Assembly: GCA_904063045.1 (NCBI GenBank)
Contig: CAJFCJ010000006.1
Location: 3,364,408-3,428,407, forward strand
Origin: Dimorphilus gyrociliatus
Taxonomy: Eukaryota > Annelida > Polychaeta > Dinophilidae
Direction of reading: 5' to 3'
DNA: 64,000 nucleotides
In this document: piece after piece, positions 1-11,149 of the stretch
How the letters are laid out: each line of letters opens with the position of its first letter
How positions within the stretch are numbered: position 1 is the first letter of the stretch
The notes under the pieces: model-generated
The model's database searches: none
Seen by the model: only the letters and a program-made list of their open reading frames with translations
Told to the model about the DNA's origin: nothing
Position numbers and translations under genes: made by a program

Positions 1-222
1 ATGTCTGCTATAAACATAATATTTCGTATCTTAATCATATTTTTTTTTAATTAATTTTCATGAATCAGATTTATTAAAACATTATTTATCTAGTATTTTT
101 ATGTGATTTCCCGATCGTCTACGAAAGACCAAAAATTTGTACAAGAACCACACTAACGGTTTTCTAAGATGGCGGTGAGCGGTACTCGTATGACTTCATT
201 GTAGAGAAATTTCGCCAAAAAC
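1..222. promoter_or_regulatory. INCENP 5' flank with YY1-like motif and short upstream ORF
   Basis: AT-rich flank. Position 166-175 reads AAGATGGCGG, the YY1-type core-promoter/start motif common in housekeeping genes, about 50 bp before the INCENP ATG. The ATG inside that motif (169) opens an 11-codon frame that stops at 202-204, before the main ATG at 223. If transcription starts upstream of 169, this is an upstream ORF that could damp INCENP translation. The motif is seen directly; promoter use is inferred. Confidence 0.45.
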
Positions 223-2290
223 ATGCCGAAAGCAAAGAAACCAGGCAGATCTGATCTGCTATTAAATCTGCGGATGTCGATTAACAAAACTTTGGTTCCA
301 TTGAGGGATCAATCGAATCAGATGATGGCTTATCTGGATGAAGTTGTACCGATGGCAAAGGAAACTATAAAAGCGTTAAAGTTAGAATCTGAACAAATAT
401 TTTTATGTTACTTAATCTTCTTAACATTTTTTTTTCACACTATAGAGAAAAACGAGATGATGCAGTATACGTTGTACCCAAAACTCCCACAGCTAAGAAA
501 AAACGAAAGGCGTTGCCTGGTGTAAGCACAAGGTGTACGAGGCGTATGGCCAAAATGCAGGGTTTAGATGATGAAAGCGAGAGTGAAACGACTTCTATGG
601 ATGCGTCGGTAGTTAAACATACAAGACCAAAAGTGGTAGATAGAGAAGTTACTTTCAGAAGTGAAGCGGAAGAGAGTGATAAGGAGAACAATTCTAAAAA
701 TAAAACAAACGTAAAATTATTTAATCAACAAACGGGCGAAAAGAGATCACGTAACAAAATGGATGAAAATACTGCCAAAAAGAAAGATAGCGAAGAACCT
801 GAGACAAAACGAAAAGCATACGCCTCGACGGAAAAAAAGAGTGATTCCAACGATTCAACTGAACCTTCACCCCCGGTAGACAAAACGAAGACAGACAGTG
901 ACGTTAGTACAGCTTCAAAAGATAGGCAAGATATAACTTCAGATGAAAGCGACGGAATCGAAGATGAAGACAATGATATGGATAATGATAATCATGACGA
1001 TGTAACAAATAAAAAATCTAAGCCTGCAGCTGAGCCGGAAAAACCGGCACCTGTTAAAAAGGTAGAGGAAAGAGTAATTAAACCTGCTGAAAACGAAAAT
1101 ATGCGTCAAACAAGATCTAAACTTAAAAAAATCGATGATAACATTTCACCAAGAAAACGAAAACAAGATGGCGATACTGAAACAACGGGAAAAATTCAAA
1201 AATTTGATTCACGGGAATCCTCAAACCAGCAAGAAATTAGAATCACCAGATCAAAAACCAAGCATATAATGGAAGCATCAACTATAAAACCAATTATTAA
1301 ACCGCGTCTTAATCATATTGATCCTCGAACAGGAATGCCGTTAACTTCATTCTTGCCGAGTGCCCTGAAAGGAACTCCTGACAGAGTGAATCGAATGAAG
1401 TTAGCCGAGGAACAAAAGAGAAAACAATTAGAGTTGAAAGAAAGAATTACGCGCGAAAGGCAAGAAGAAATGAAAAGAAATCAGCAATTACGATTGGAAG
1501 AACTTAGGAAGAGAAATGAAGAAAAGCAAGCTAAAGCAAAAGAACGACGAAATCAACTATCTCCATCAGTTGGACGAACTAATAATGTTCTTAGCAGTCT
1601 TCATGCTATGAGGTCGGGTCTTCCAAAACCCCAAACTGAAAGTCGAATTGAGATGACTGAAGAAGAAATGAGGAGAAAGAAACTAGAAGAACAGCAACAT
1701 TTAGAAGAGATAAAGAGAAAGAGAGAAGAGCACCGTCGAAAACAGGAATTGCAGAGGCAAATTGATGAAGAAGCTAAAAGAAAGAAAATCGAAGCACAGA
1801 GAATCGCCGAAGAGAAAGCAAGACTTGCGGCAGCTAAGAAAGTCGAAGATGAAAAGCTAGCTCTTTTGAAGAAAGAACGCCAAATGGCTATGCAATCGTC
1901 ATACCTGAACTCCACTGTTGATAGGATCGCGGAACCTCTATCGAGTGTTTCGTCTTACAATATAAATGATCTAGAGACAGATGGAGAATCAGATGATGAA
2001 GAGCATCCAAGGCACCGCTGCCCGACCTGGATAAGCGGTTAGTAATTGAAAACTTAAATATTTAATATATGTGTATTTTTGACGTTTTTAAATTCTCATT
2101 TGCAGACCAAAAGTTCAAGATATCTTTACTGAAACAAGCCATGTCGGATGATAGAGAGATTAGAAAGATTTGGGGACGAATTAAGCAACCGGATTTATAT
2201 GCCCTATTTACTCGTCAAAGCACAAGTTTTAGAAAACGAACGTCGAGTGCTCACTGGGATCATCCTATGGTGCCGCGAAGAGTTCCTTAA
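223..2290 (+). CDS. INCENP: Inner centromere protein (chromosomal passenger complex scaffold)
   Basis: Three exons: 223-380, 446-2037 and 2106-2290, with matching phases, giving about 644 residues. INCENP scaffolds the chromosomal passenger complex: its N-terminus binds Survivin/Borealin and its C-terminal IN-box activates Aurora B. Visible here are an N-terminal helix region followed by VPKTPTAKKKRK, which parallels the conserved MPKTP-basic stretch of vertebrate INCENP. A long acidic/basic linker follows, then a highly charged single-alpha-helix/coiled-coil segment (roughly residues 330-560, rich in E, K and R). The C-terminal IN-box contains a PTW motif, a QPDLYALF stretch and the KRTSSAHW TSS motif that Aurora B phosphorylates. 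The last 60 residues are reached only through the 2038-2105 intron, so a single-exon reading would lose the IN-box. Family assignment is strong. Confidence 0.93.
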
Positions 2291-5200
2291 ATTAAAAAAT
2301 CAAACTTGATATTTGTTTTTTTTTTCATATTCAATGCTTGATGCCTTCTTATTTTTTTAAATAATGCTGTAGTCATCCATATAACTGATTTTAAAAACCC
2401 GCAAAAATAGTATATAGAAAAAAAAAAACGATATTTCATGAGCGCCATCTGGCAGCTTACATCTGCTACTAATCTCGGACGTTAGATCTGATTTAATGGT
2501 TTATACGGGTTTCACAAGCGTATTTTTATAACCGACACCGAGTGTTTTTCTTATCGAACCGACGCTTGCGGTAAAAGTTTGCTTTGCAGTAGCGCATAGG
2601 CCTAGCGGCGATGACCTTTGAAAAAGTTGCGCTTGATAAGCGATACGTGTCAGCGAGCTAAACAGGCGGCGGCGAAAAATAACTGTGATTTGCGGACCAA
2701 TGAAGGCGCCGGAGCAATTTATTCAACTTTGCTTTATAGGCCGATTCCATTGTCTGAACGTGCGAATGCGCCGGGGGCGGTCCTATCGACCAGTAGAATG
2801 AGATCGGATATAAGAATTTCAATAGGGTATTTTAAAACGGAAAAAAAATATCTTTAATCTTTGTAAAAGTTTCCCGGTTTGTAAAGTCAAAATGGAAACA
2901 GTTTAAAGTGGGATAAGATAGATTTGAGATGGTTTTATTATCGGAAACCGTCTTTCAGGAACGAAATAATCCAATCCCCTCTAAATGCAATTAGATCTGC
3001 TCATTCAGCCGTATCTTTTGGCGTGAAAATATGCTAACCCCTTTTGAATATAGCTAACCTCTTCACAATTGCAAATTCATTTTTGATGAAACTTTTTCTT
3101 ATCACCTAGGTGGCGTTCTTGCATAATAAATCATTCTTTCTTTTTACGCGTTTACTCCTCATGCCTACCATGCTCGGTAGCTCCTACCGTTAAGAGAAAA
3201 AAATTGGGTAAGTTTGAAAAACTACTTATCTCCCTACTTTTCTTCTCTTTAGCTTAGCGTTTAGTTATTTGATTATAGGCCAAAATAATAAAATTAGATT
3301 GAATTGTAAATAGCGAACAGTTAAACAGTAGTATAAAATAAAAAAAAGGGAACGTGGCAAATTGGCCAGTTGCAAACGTTCATCAGAGCCGAATACAAAC
3401 AAATAACGAATGATTTGTGTTTATTTTACGAAGCGTTCGTTCGTCTCAGGTTATTTTTTCCTGATCGACGTGAATCTGTGTAGTAGAAAGAGAAAGGTAC
3501 GAAAGAAGAATAAGGGAAATAAATGAAATATCTTTGCCAAAAGTCGATCTTAAAGAAGGACGTCGGCGTCTTTTGATGTCTATATTTGATACAGAACTCG
3601 TACAGATGTTTGTAATTGCTACCCGGGGGCACCCACGAGGTTCCCGATTAAAGAAACTGTAATGAATTTTGCATATATTCCTGGAATATGAGGGTGGTGG
3701 CTAGAGCTTTATACATAATAGCTAATTGTAAGAATAAAAAGGGCGGCAGGTTATATAGGCGAAAGAAGAGTAAGGCGAAAACTGAAAAAAAAGCCGACAG
3801 AAGGAGAGACCGAAATGATAGAAAGATAAAATGATGAATAAGTGAAAAAGAGGGGATTGTAGGAGAAAATGAACAGGATAAGAGAGAAGTTTTCATTACC
3901 TAAAAAAAACATAAGAAAGAAAAATACTTGGCGCGAAATATAAAAAGAACACCTGCATGAACGCCGAATAGTTTGTGTACATACGTTCTTTCACACTCTT
4001 TCGAACGCCAATCCTTGCGGGGGCCTTTCAAGATATTCACTCTATTCGTCTTAATTGCCAAACGATTATTATAAATTGGACAGTTTACGATCGTCGAAAG
4101 ATAGAATTACTTAACATATAATAGGAGCCTATTGATTTGTCTCCTTCCTTCCGTATTTCCGTTATTCCCTTAGGGTACACTTTTTACCGGCGGGTGAAAA
4201 AGTAGGAAGAAAAAACCCCCCTCTTTTTCTCTGTTGAAATCGCCTGTTTAAGCTCGACAGCTTTGTTCATAGGCATTAGCGTAGCTACTTTTTCCGATTC
4301 ATTTGCATTACGCTGATCAGTTTACATGCATCTGCCCTCAGTTTGTTTGAAAGCGATCTCTAAGAACAGAAGGGATCCTTTGATGGTCAGGAAAGTGGAC
4401 TCTAAATTCCTTCTTTCCCCACCGTCAGCCTCTTGATCTGGTGATTGAACATGTTCTTCGGCTAGCTCGTGTTTTCTCCTTCTATTCAAGCGTTGTTTGA
4501 TTAAAGTCTTTTATGTACTATTTGTCCTTCTCTCTTTCCCTCCCTTTTTTATTTCGATTCCTTCATTATCCATTTCTTGCCGTCTCTAATACTACCAACG
4601 TGTTTTGAGATTTATTTACATTCGGTTTACAGATTTTCTCATTATAGGAGCGCTAATTGCTATTGGCCTTATATAACAAGCTCAAGACCCAGCAGGGTAG
4701 TTTTCAACAACCTTCCTCTTTAAAAAGATGTCAGGCGAATTTAATCAACTTTCAATAGCCCAATTCAAACTCCTCTTTGTATCTTATGGGGTTTCCTTTA
4801 TTGTAAGCGCTATGTGAATAATCGTTTCTTACCCTTAACAACTAATATTAAAAGAACCCTATATGACCCCTTGGACTTTTGGATTGCCAATCAAAGTCAG
4901 CGTAGTGATGATGATTGGATGGTTGTAGGACTAAACGGCTAAGTCCCGCCTATCGCTATTTGTTTTCTTTTGGTGAAAGCGGAGTGGGTCGCTCTTTCTA
5001 AAATGGCGGGTAGTAAGGTCTATGGGCGGAATCCATGATTGTTTCGTCATACCCCGTTACAAAAGCGTAGGCGATGAAAAGGTTAGATTCTATGGAGTGT
5101 TGACAGTCGAATTTGATTAGCGCTCGCTCAATGTGTATTCCGGTTTTTGCTGAATTTTTACAGCATAGGCAGAAAGATTTAATAGTTTTTCTATTGCAAA

Positions 5201-5298
5201 TCTACAATGACTATTCTTACTTTTAGATTTGAGGGATTAATGAGTATTTGGAAATTTTCGACATATTTATCGATTCGGAGAAGATGCTGTGACAGGTC
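2291..5298. other. 3 kb gene-free region upstream of the RGM gene
   Basis: No coding frame with family similarity or consistent splice phase was found. The stretch 2500-2800 is noticeably more GC-rich than its surroundings, with CpG-containing segments. A CTCF-like 9-mer lies at 2442-2450 on the minus strand. TC-rich and A-rich tracts occur around 3400-3900 and 4480-4560. Another YY1-like string, AAAATGGCGGGTAG, sits at 4999-5012. It probably holds the INCENP 3' UTR at its left and RGM control DNA at its right. Confidence 0.4.
2442..2450 (-). promoter_or_regulatory. CTCF-like motif AGATGGCGC
   Basis: Read on the minus strand this is CCAGATGGCGCT, close to the CTCF core described from insects and vertebrates. 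One of seven exact AGATG[G/T]CGC copies in this window, six of them between genes. Binding is inferred only. Confidence 0.4.
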
Positions 5299-7244
5299 AT
5301 GGACCAAACTCATCTGCCAACTTTAATTGTCATCTTAATTTTAATGCTTATGAAACGCGTTGAACAGTTAAAACTTTCTGGTAAGTGATAAATTGACAAT
5401 TATTTGACGTAATTGCGAAATTAGTCAATAATGTTTGTTTTCGGGTGATACACATGCAAATTTGTTGTAATTTGTGCCATACTCATATATCGCTCAATTT
5501 GTTTTGCTTATAAATTGCGAAAAGTTTACGCTGCTGGATCGATTTGCTAACATAAGATGAATGTTTTCTGTTTTACTTGTTTGCACTTGCACACATTGAC
5601 ACGTGCGGTTGTATGCCAAACATCAGTGTCTGGTGTTTGTCATGTGTAAACCCATTTCCTAACTTTTTACATCTTGTTAAATCAATTATTTTACCGCAGA
5701 ACCCTTGCAACGTCAATGCGACGATCTTCTTAGAAAATGCCATGGAGATTTATATTTACAAGCTCACGATTTTTATCGTATAGAAGATTTAATGGACCCA
5801 CCTGAACCCATTTCTAAGGATTATGCAGACAAAGCTTGCATCATATTACGAACAGTTTCAAACTGTATCGAAAGCCAAATAAAGAAGACTCCATCTCTTT
5901 CCGCTTGCCGCTCGACAACAAGCTATGTTTGGAACACTGGCCTCTTTAAGAGGAAAATGCAGAATTATTCCTGTTCCGCTAGCGGTAAATTATTTGATCC
6001 ATCTGTGCTCCCTACGGAGCCGAGCATGATGGAATATTGTGCTTTGGAAGATTCTCATACTCCTAGATTGCTTTGCTCATTAACGTCCGCCTCTCATTTA
6101 AAAACGTATAAAGGTCAAATGAACCATTGTCTAACGGAAGGCTCTTCAGTACTTGTTGATAACGAGTATCTACATGTGGTCACTACGGCTGAAAAACTAG
6201 TGTCAAGAGAAAATTATCATCCGGTGCTCGTTCTAAAGAAGGTCGGTTTATCAAAACGATTGGCGTTCTTATCGCTAACAGCTGTTCTCGCGTACCGCGG
6301 CAGAGCCGTGATAGCGCTTTGTTCAGTTTGCACGCCTATTGCCTATTTTCTATTAATTCTTAAATAGATTATTGATTCAAAGAGGTAGTAAAACAAATCT
6401 TACAAACTATGCTGGTGATAACTTAAAAGCCGGATATGTTAATTATATTGACGTGTGCTGAAAAGGGATTATCGCCTTTTTCTCGACTTGACCGGTCCGC
6501 CAGTCGTTGAATAAAAAACGTTATAAATTTAGCACGACACCTCTCTTATTCACATTTTAAGCCTTATTTATAAAATGTCACGTTCTTTTTATACAGATTA
6601 CGGTCGTATTTAAGAGTCATCCAAAGGACGAATGCTCACCGGAAGAAAACTATTTATCTTATACGGCCTCTTCAGATGAACAATTACCAGTTGTTCTCAG
6701 CAACGGCCTTACTCATGGAGGCGGAAAAGAATCTCGTTCAATTCGTCTCTTAAGACCGTCCAAAAATGAAACAGAAATATACGTTCGTTATATGAACAGT
6801 ACGATAGTTATTCGCCATTCTTCGCTCACTCTCTCTATCTCAATAGCCATTCCCCAACTATTTACAGTTGGTCAAGACTCATTTCAATTATGTAGTGACG
6901 GTTGCGAAAGAGACGCCACCGAAGACGTTCAGCGCTTTTTAGCTAAGAATCACAAAACAAGCTACGCCGAAAATATTTGCAGAAAATCAACTGTAGATCA
7001 GTATTTTGACTGTTGCGTGTTTGACGCCTTAGTTTTCGGAAATCATATGGCTACTCCTTTTTCTATATTTGCTCAGCGTGATGCCGTTCGGTTACAAATT
7101 GAAAAAGGATTCCTAACTGCCCTAAATCGAACTGATTTCACTAGCTATAAAATAGCTTATTCAAGAGCGAGTGAAAGAAATTTACCGTTTACTTCTCTCA
7201 TATTATTTTCTTTCATTTTCATTCTTCTTAAAAGTATTTGTTGA
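5299..7244 (+). CDS. RGM: Repulsive guidance molecule family protein (GPI-anchored BMP co-receptor/neogenin ligand)
   Basis: Three exons: 5299-5380, 5700-6241 and 6597-7244, about 423 residues, the usual RGM size. An in-frame TGA just upstream supports the ATG. The first exon encodes a hydrophobic signal peptide. Exon 2 carries the N-terminal cysteine-rich domain with CHGDLYLQAHDFYRIEDLMD, matching the RGM signature (C-R-G-D-L ... I-E-D-L-M). It also starts the partial von Willebrand D-type domain (SHLKTYKGQMNHC, LVDNEYLHV). Exon 3 has ITVVFK, the CSDGC pair, the QYFDCCVFDALVFG motif (family: YYQACVFDLLTTG) and a C-terminal hydrophobic tail fit for GPI attachment. RGMs bind BMPs and neogenin in axon guidance. 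Oddity: the usual GDPH autocleavage site reads EDSH. A poly(A) signal follows at 7391. Confidence 0.88.
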
Positions 7245-7390
7245 ATCTTTTACTCTATTTTTAAGTGTTCAAAAAGTATTATTTCCGATATGATTGTACT
7301 GACTGCTATTGTTAAACAATATTTATAATATTTCTAATCAAGAATTTTTTTTTTGGAGTAAAATATTACGTTAATCTATCACCATTAAAC

Positions 7391-7396
7391 AATAAA
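7391..7396 (+). terminator. Poly(A) signal AATAAA after RGM
   Basis: A canonical hexamer about 147 bp past the RGM stop, within an AT-rich 3' flank. It is the likely transcript end. The remaining gap to the AIFM1 stop at 7533 is about 140 bp. Confidence 0.5.
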
Positions 7397-7532
7397 TAAA
7401 CTGTTTGTACAATTTTATATACTTCCGTCATTTAGGTCGACAATGATGCCATGAAAAATTATTTTTTTTTATAGCTTAAGTCAATAAATGTCATCGTTTG
7501 AACACGATAGATCAGTTATCTACTAGATTTCA

Positions 7533-10062
7533 TTAATTATTTTCGTGCAAATCAAATAGTTTAGCCACTTCAGTCAAATCATCATATTTCCTTTGTTCTT
7601 TTAATATTCTTCGGGCAATACTCATTTTGTTAAATACATTCCACATGACCATTCCAACAACTACATTATCCTTTGTGTAAAAGATTACCCCCTTTCCGAA
7701 GTCTTCTGTACCATTTGGGGGGGCTGGTTTTGTTTCCGAATCGACTTTAACCTTCTGTCGATAGTAAAGAATTTACTTGAAAAGGTAATTTATAATTTGT
7801 AGAATTTGAACTTAAAAACGGAATTAAAAATATTTTTTTTACGTCTAGAACTTACTTCAATGCAAACAGACTAGAAATTAATATCAATATAATTAAGTCT
7901 AATATATTAAGTTTTAAGAATCGAATGTAAATATCAATTAAAAATTTGAATAAGAAATATTTAAACAAAATTACCTCTTCGGTCTCACTTCGTAGATTTT
8001 CATTCGTTTCCTCAACAACAGCCCTTGGACTATCTGATTTACAGGCTTTTGCAAATACAGCCGTCGTTGGTAGGCTACTGTCAACAAGTCCAATCGCCTC
8101 ATACCCGACTTCCGGACCTAAATCAGACCAAAACATACTTTGGTGCCAATAGGGTTTAGATTTACCGGACATGTTCTCGCCGGCTAATCTTCCACTGACA
8201 ACAGCGTGGTCATGGTGTTCAACCCTACGTCTTCCTAATTTAATATCATAAAACGAAGCTGCATCTCCAGCAACCCAGATATCTTCTCTAGCTTTCATTT
8301 CTGCATTGACGAGGAAACCTCCACGAATAGGATCTACTTCAAGTCCTGAACATTCTGCAATGGAAACATCTGGCTCCAAGCCGATAGCGACAACAATGTG
8401 ATCAACTTGAATTTCTTGACCATTTGATAAAGTTAATGCTACTTTGTCATTTTTGCACATTGTGGCCTTTGTGAGAGTTGATTCAGGGATGATATTTACG
8501 TTTTCATTGCGAACTTTCTCCGTTGTCCAATTAGATAGATATTGAGGTAAAACTTTTCCCATGTTACCTTTCTCCGGGAATATTTGGTAAATTTTAGCAT
8601 TACTTTTTTTCGCTTTGTTTCCTAGAGCAACAGCCAATTCCGAGCCAAGAAAACCCCCTCCTATTACTGCAACGGACTTTCCTTTGCTCGTTACGCAATC
8701 AAGTTTTTGAAAATCAACAATTTTCCTGTAAACAGTTGTCCTCTTCTTTACTTCTTCATCTGAATTATCAATTATGGGATGTTGACGAGGTTTACCACCA
8801 GTAGCAATCAAAAGTTTATCGTAATTTATCTGCCATTTATTATCTAAGGAAACAACTTTGTTTTCGACGTCAATTTTTTGAACTTTACGACCAAGAGCAA
8901 CAGCAACACCTCCGCATGATTTATAAGGAAGTTCCTTTGGGCTAGTGTAGAAACAGTCTTTTTCATAGAATATGCTTCGTTCTTTTCCGTTCCATTGTTT
9001 GAACTTTAGATCTTCAGTAAGCTTACGACTGTCATTAAACCATAATTCCTTGGACAATGGCGGTCTCATGTATGGCAAATTGCATTCTTCACTGATGATG
9101 AGGACTTTTGCCTTCGGATTGTTAGTTCGAATAGCTCTGTAAGCCGCATTTGCTGCTGTACCTGCACCAATAATTAAATATGATGCATATCCTGGTATAG
9201 CCGGACAATTTTTCCAATCTGGATATTTAGGTGGTGGTAATCTCTTAGCACTCGGTCCATCACCCGGTTGATCTGGAGTTGGAGTATTTAAAACTACACA
9301 TTCTCTCTCCGGTTCCTTATCGCATTTTATAGAGATAGGATCATCTGCTCTTTTTTCTTTTCTCGACGTCGGTGAATCTGTTTTATCTTCTGGACAAATA
9401 CCAAGGAGAGCTAAAAATTCTGTCCAATTTTTCCATAGCTAAAAACAAAATATTGTTAATCTAAAAAAAAGACAGTAAAACAAATGTGCAAATATCTTAC
9501 ATAATATCCTAGTCCAGCAGCTCCAGCGGCTCCAATAATCAAGTATGGAGTTACAGATTCCTTAGTAGGTGGTGGTGGTGGTGGTGGAGGTAGTGGACGG
9601 TCTGATGAAGCATAACGTTTGTAGTTTCTAATGTAGGTTGGAGTTTGAAGAAAGCCTTGGGATACGAATTTTGGTAGTGTAAAGCCATTAATGTCTTTGT
9701 ATGGATCTCTGTCACCCCATTTACCATATCTTACGAGTTTATTAGCTTGTGTAACATCTTTATGAGCGCCATTTGAATAATTGCATTGTAAGATAGGGAT
9801 TGCAGTTTTCTCAAAGTCTTGAGCTGCAAAAAGTATTAGGTAATAAATCACAGTCAAATTCTATAGATTAATTGCTAATTGAGAAAATTCCAGAGGTCAT
9901 GGATGACATGCAAACAAGTAGAAATACAAATTATCGCTCATTTTTGTGCTAATTCAATTTTCGCTCTTCCAACATACCTTTGATATTTATTACCCTAGCG
10001 TTCAAATTATCAAACTTTCGAAGGAGCTGTTTAGTAGCAAACGATCGTCCAACACGTTGCAT
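7533..10062 (-). CDS. AIFM1: Apoptosis-inducing factor 1, mitochondrial FAD oxidoreductase
   Basis: Four exons read on the minus strand: 9978-10062, 9501-9823, 7975-9438 and 7533-7754, all phase-consistent, 697 residues. AIFM1 is an inner-membrane/intermembrane-space flavoprotein with NADH oxidase activity that supports respiratory-chain assembly and can be released in apoptosis. Exon 1 is a basic amphipathic mitochondrial presequence (MQRVGRSFATKQLLRKF). Exon 2 has an unfamiliar domain with an 8-proline run, then YLIIGAAGAAGLGYY, a likely membrane anchor. Exon 3 holds the FAD motif IIGAGTAA, MRPPLSKELWF, the NAD motif GGGFLGSELA, the FAD-contact segment VAGDAASFYD, RRRVEHHDHA and PYWHQSMFWSDLG. 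Exon 4 gives the C-terminal AIF dimerisation part (FGKGVIFY...VVVGMVMWNVFNKM). The 85-residue stretch after the presequence is not like vertebrate AIFM1. Confidence 0.92.
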
Positions 10063-10240
10063 AATCTGTTGTATTAAGAATATTAAATCGAAATTCGGCG
10101 GCGGCCTAAGAACGGAAGTTGGTTATTTTTGAGTTTCAAATACTGAAGATTTACGTATATTCTGACGTATTTTGGCGGCTTAAAGAAAAGTTTAAAAAAT
10201 TGAAATATGTGAAAATGACGAAAATTTATTATGTGAGACA
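10063..10240. promoter_or_regulatory. Short divergent promoter between AIFM1 and an unknown gene
   Basis: Only 178 bp separate the two start codons, so both transcripts must begin here or the 5' UTRs overlap. No clear TATA box is placed with confidence; a GGCGGC segment lies at 10097-10104. Confidence 0.45.
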
Positions 10241-11047
10241 ATGTCAAAGAAGGAGCCGAATTGGTTGAGCACAATAGGATCTCTGTCATCAGCGAACACA
10301 ATTTTAAGTGGCGGCTTTGATGAAGAACTTGTCAAAATTGGAGAAAGAATAGCTAGAGCTGAGCCGGCCTATAGGAAAGCAGAGATGGGCAGGCAATTAA
10401 AGAGCACAAGCAAAGCGGATTCTCAAGGAAAATCTGAGAGAATGTTTAAAATTGAAACAATGCTAGACAATCTTATATCATCCTCAACGTCTGAATTGGA
10501 AGGCAATTTTTCAACGAATAACATAGGAACAGTAATGGCTGATAATGAAATCCCAAATATTGATTATGTCATGTCAGAGCCAATGCTTAACGGTTTATCT
10601 CAAAATAGAACGGCATTCATAACAAATTCTACGCCTTATTTACAAATTCCGATGTCAGAGCAACAATCCACTCTATCTTCTATTGTTAATGTTGAATATC
10701 TAAACGATTCAGTTGAAAACGACGTTGAAACTTCAGCTTATCTACAGGCAGCCAGTGGGGATTACTGTACGGATGAGGACGCTAGAAGTGACGATACAGT
10801 ACTCTCACTAGAAGCCTTCTGTAGCGAAAAGTCGATTAAACAACTTAAACTACTTGGTGAACGTTTGCTATTGTATGGAGAAAAGTTATGTCGTATTGGG
10901 AAAAAATTACAAAAATTGGAACAATCAAGAAGAATTAAAATCGGTACAATAAGACAGTTAGGTGGAACATTAGCATCTTTATCAAATAGACTAGAAGGGG
11001 CTGGGAAATTACTAAGAGTCTTTGATGAATCGAAAGAAGAGATATAA
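10241..11047 (+). CDS. Unrecognised single-exon protein, 268 aa
   Basis: An intronless frame from ATG 10241 to a TAA at 11047. I do not recognise a family. The N-terminal 80 residues are charged with a helix-prone segment (FDEELVKIGERIARAE), the middle is acidic and Ser/Thr/Asn-rich, and residues about 195-268 form a basic amphipathic, probably coiled-coil helix (KQLKLLGERLLLYGEKLCRIGKK, shown in part as KQLKLLGERLLLYGEK). No signal peptide or membrane span. It is divergent from AIFM1 and ends about 100 bp from the convergent gene at 11150, across a (TA)n tract. It looks like a real gene because the frame is long, has balanced composition and fits the local spacing; function unknown. Confidence 0.6.
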   Translation: MSKKEPNWLSTIGSLSSANTILSGGFDEELVKIGERIARAEPAYRKAEMGRQLKSTSKADSQGKSERMFKIETMLDNLISSSTSELEGNFSTNNIGTVMADNEIPNIDYVMSEPMLNGLSQNRTAFITNSTPYLQIPMSEQQSTLSSIVNVEYLNDSVENDVETSAYLQAASGDYCTDEDARSDDTVLSLEAFCSEKSIKQLKLLGERLLLYGEKLCRIGKKLQKLEQSRRIKIGTIRQLGGTLASLSNRLEGAGKLLRVFDESKEEI

Positions 11048-11086
11048 AAAAAGAGTTTTTTTATTTGTACAAGATTAGTAGTATTA

Positions 11087-11111
11087 ATATATATATATAT
11101 ATATATATATA
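11087..11111. repeat. (TA)n microsatellite
   Basis: A perfect AT dinucleotide run of about 25 bp, followed at once by ACAGTATATG. It sits in the gap between two convergent genes and is one of several (TA)n tracts in this window that carry a TACAGTA or TACTGTA core. Confidence 0.9.
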
Positions 11112-11149
11112 CAGTATATGAATGTTTTATTAAAGCAAATGTTTTAACA

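Noticed and set aside
3426-3896. Two minus-strand frames in the INCENP-RGM gap
   Set aside because: Phe/Ser/Leu-rich products from A/G-rich tracts; no family motif or splice signals.
5577-5783. Plus-strand frame starting inside RGM intron 1
   Set aside because: It runs out of frame over RGM exon 2 and has no support of its own.
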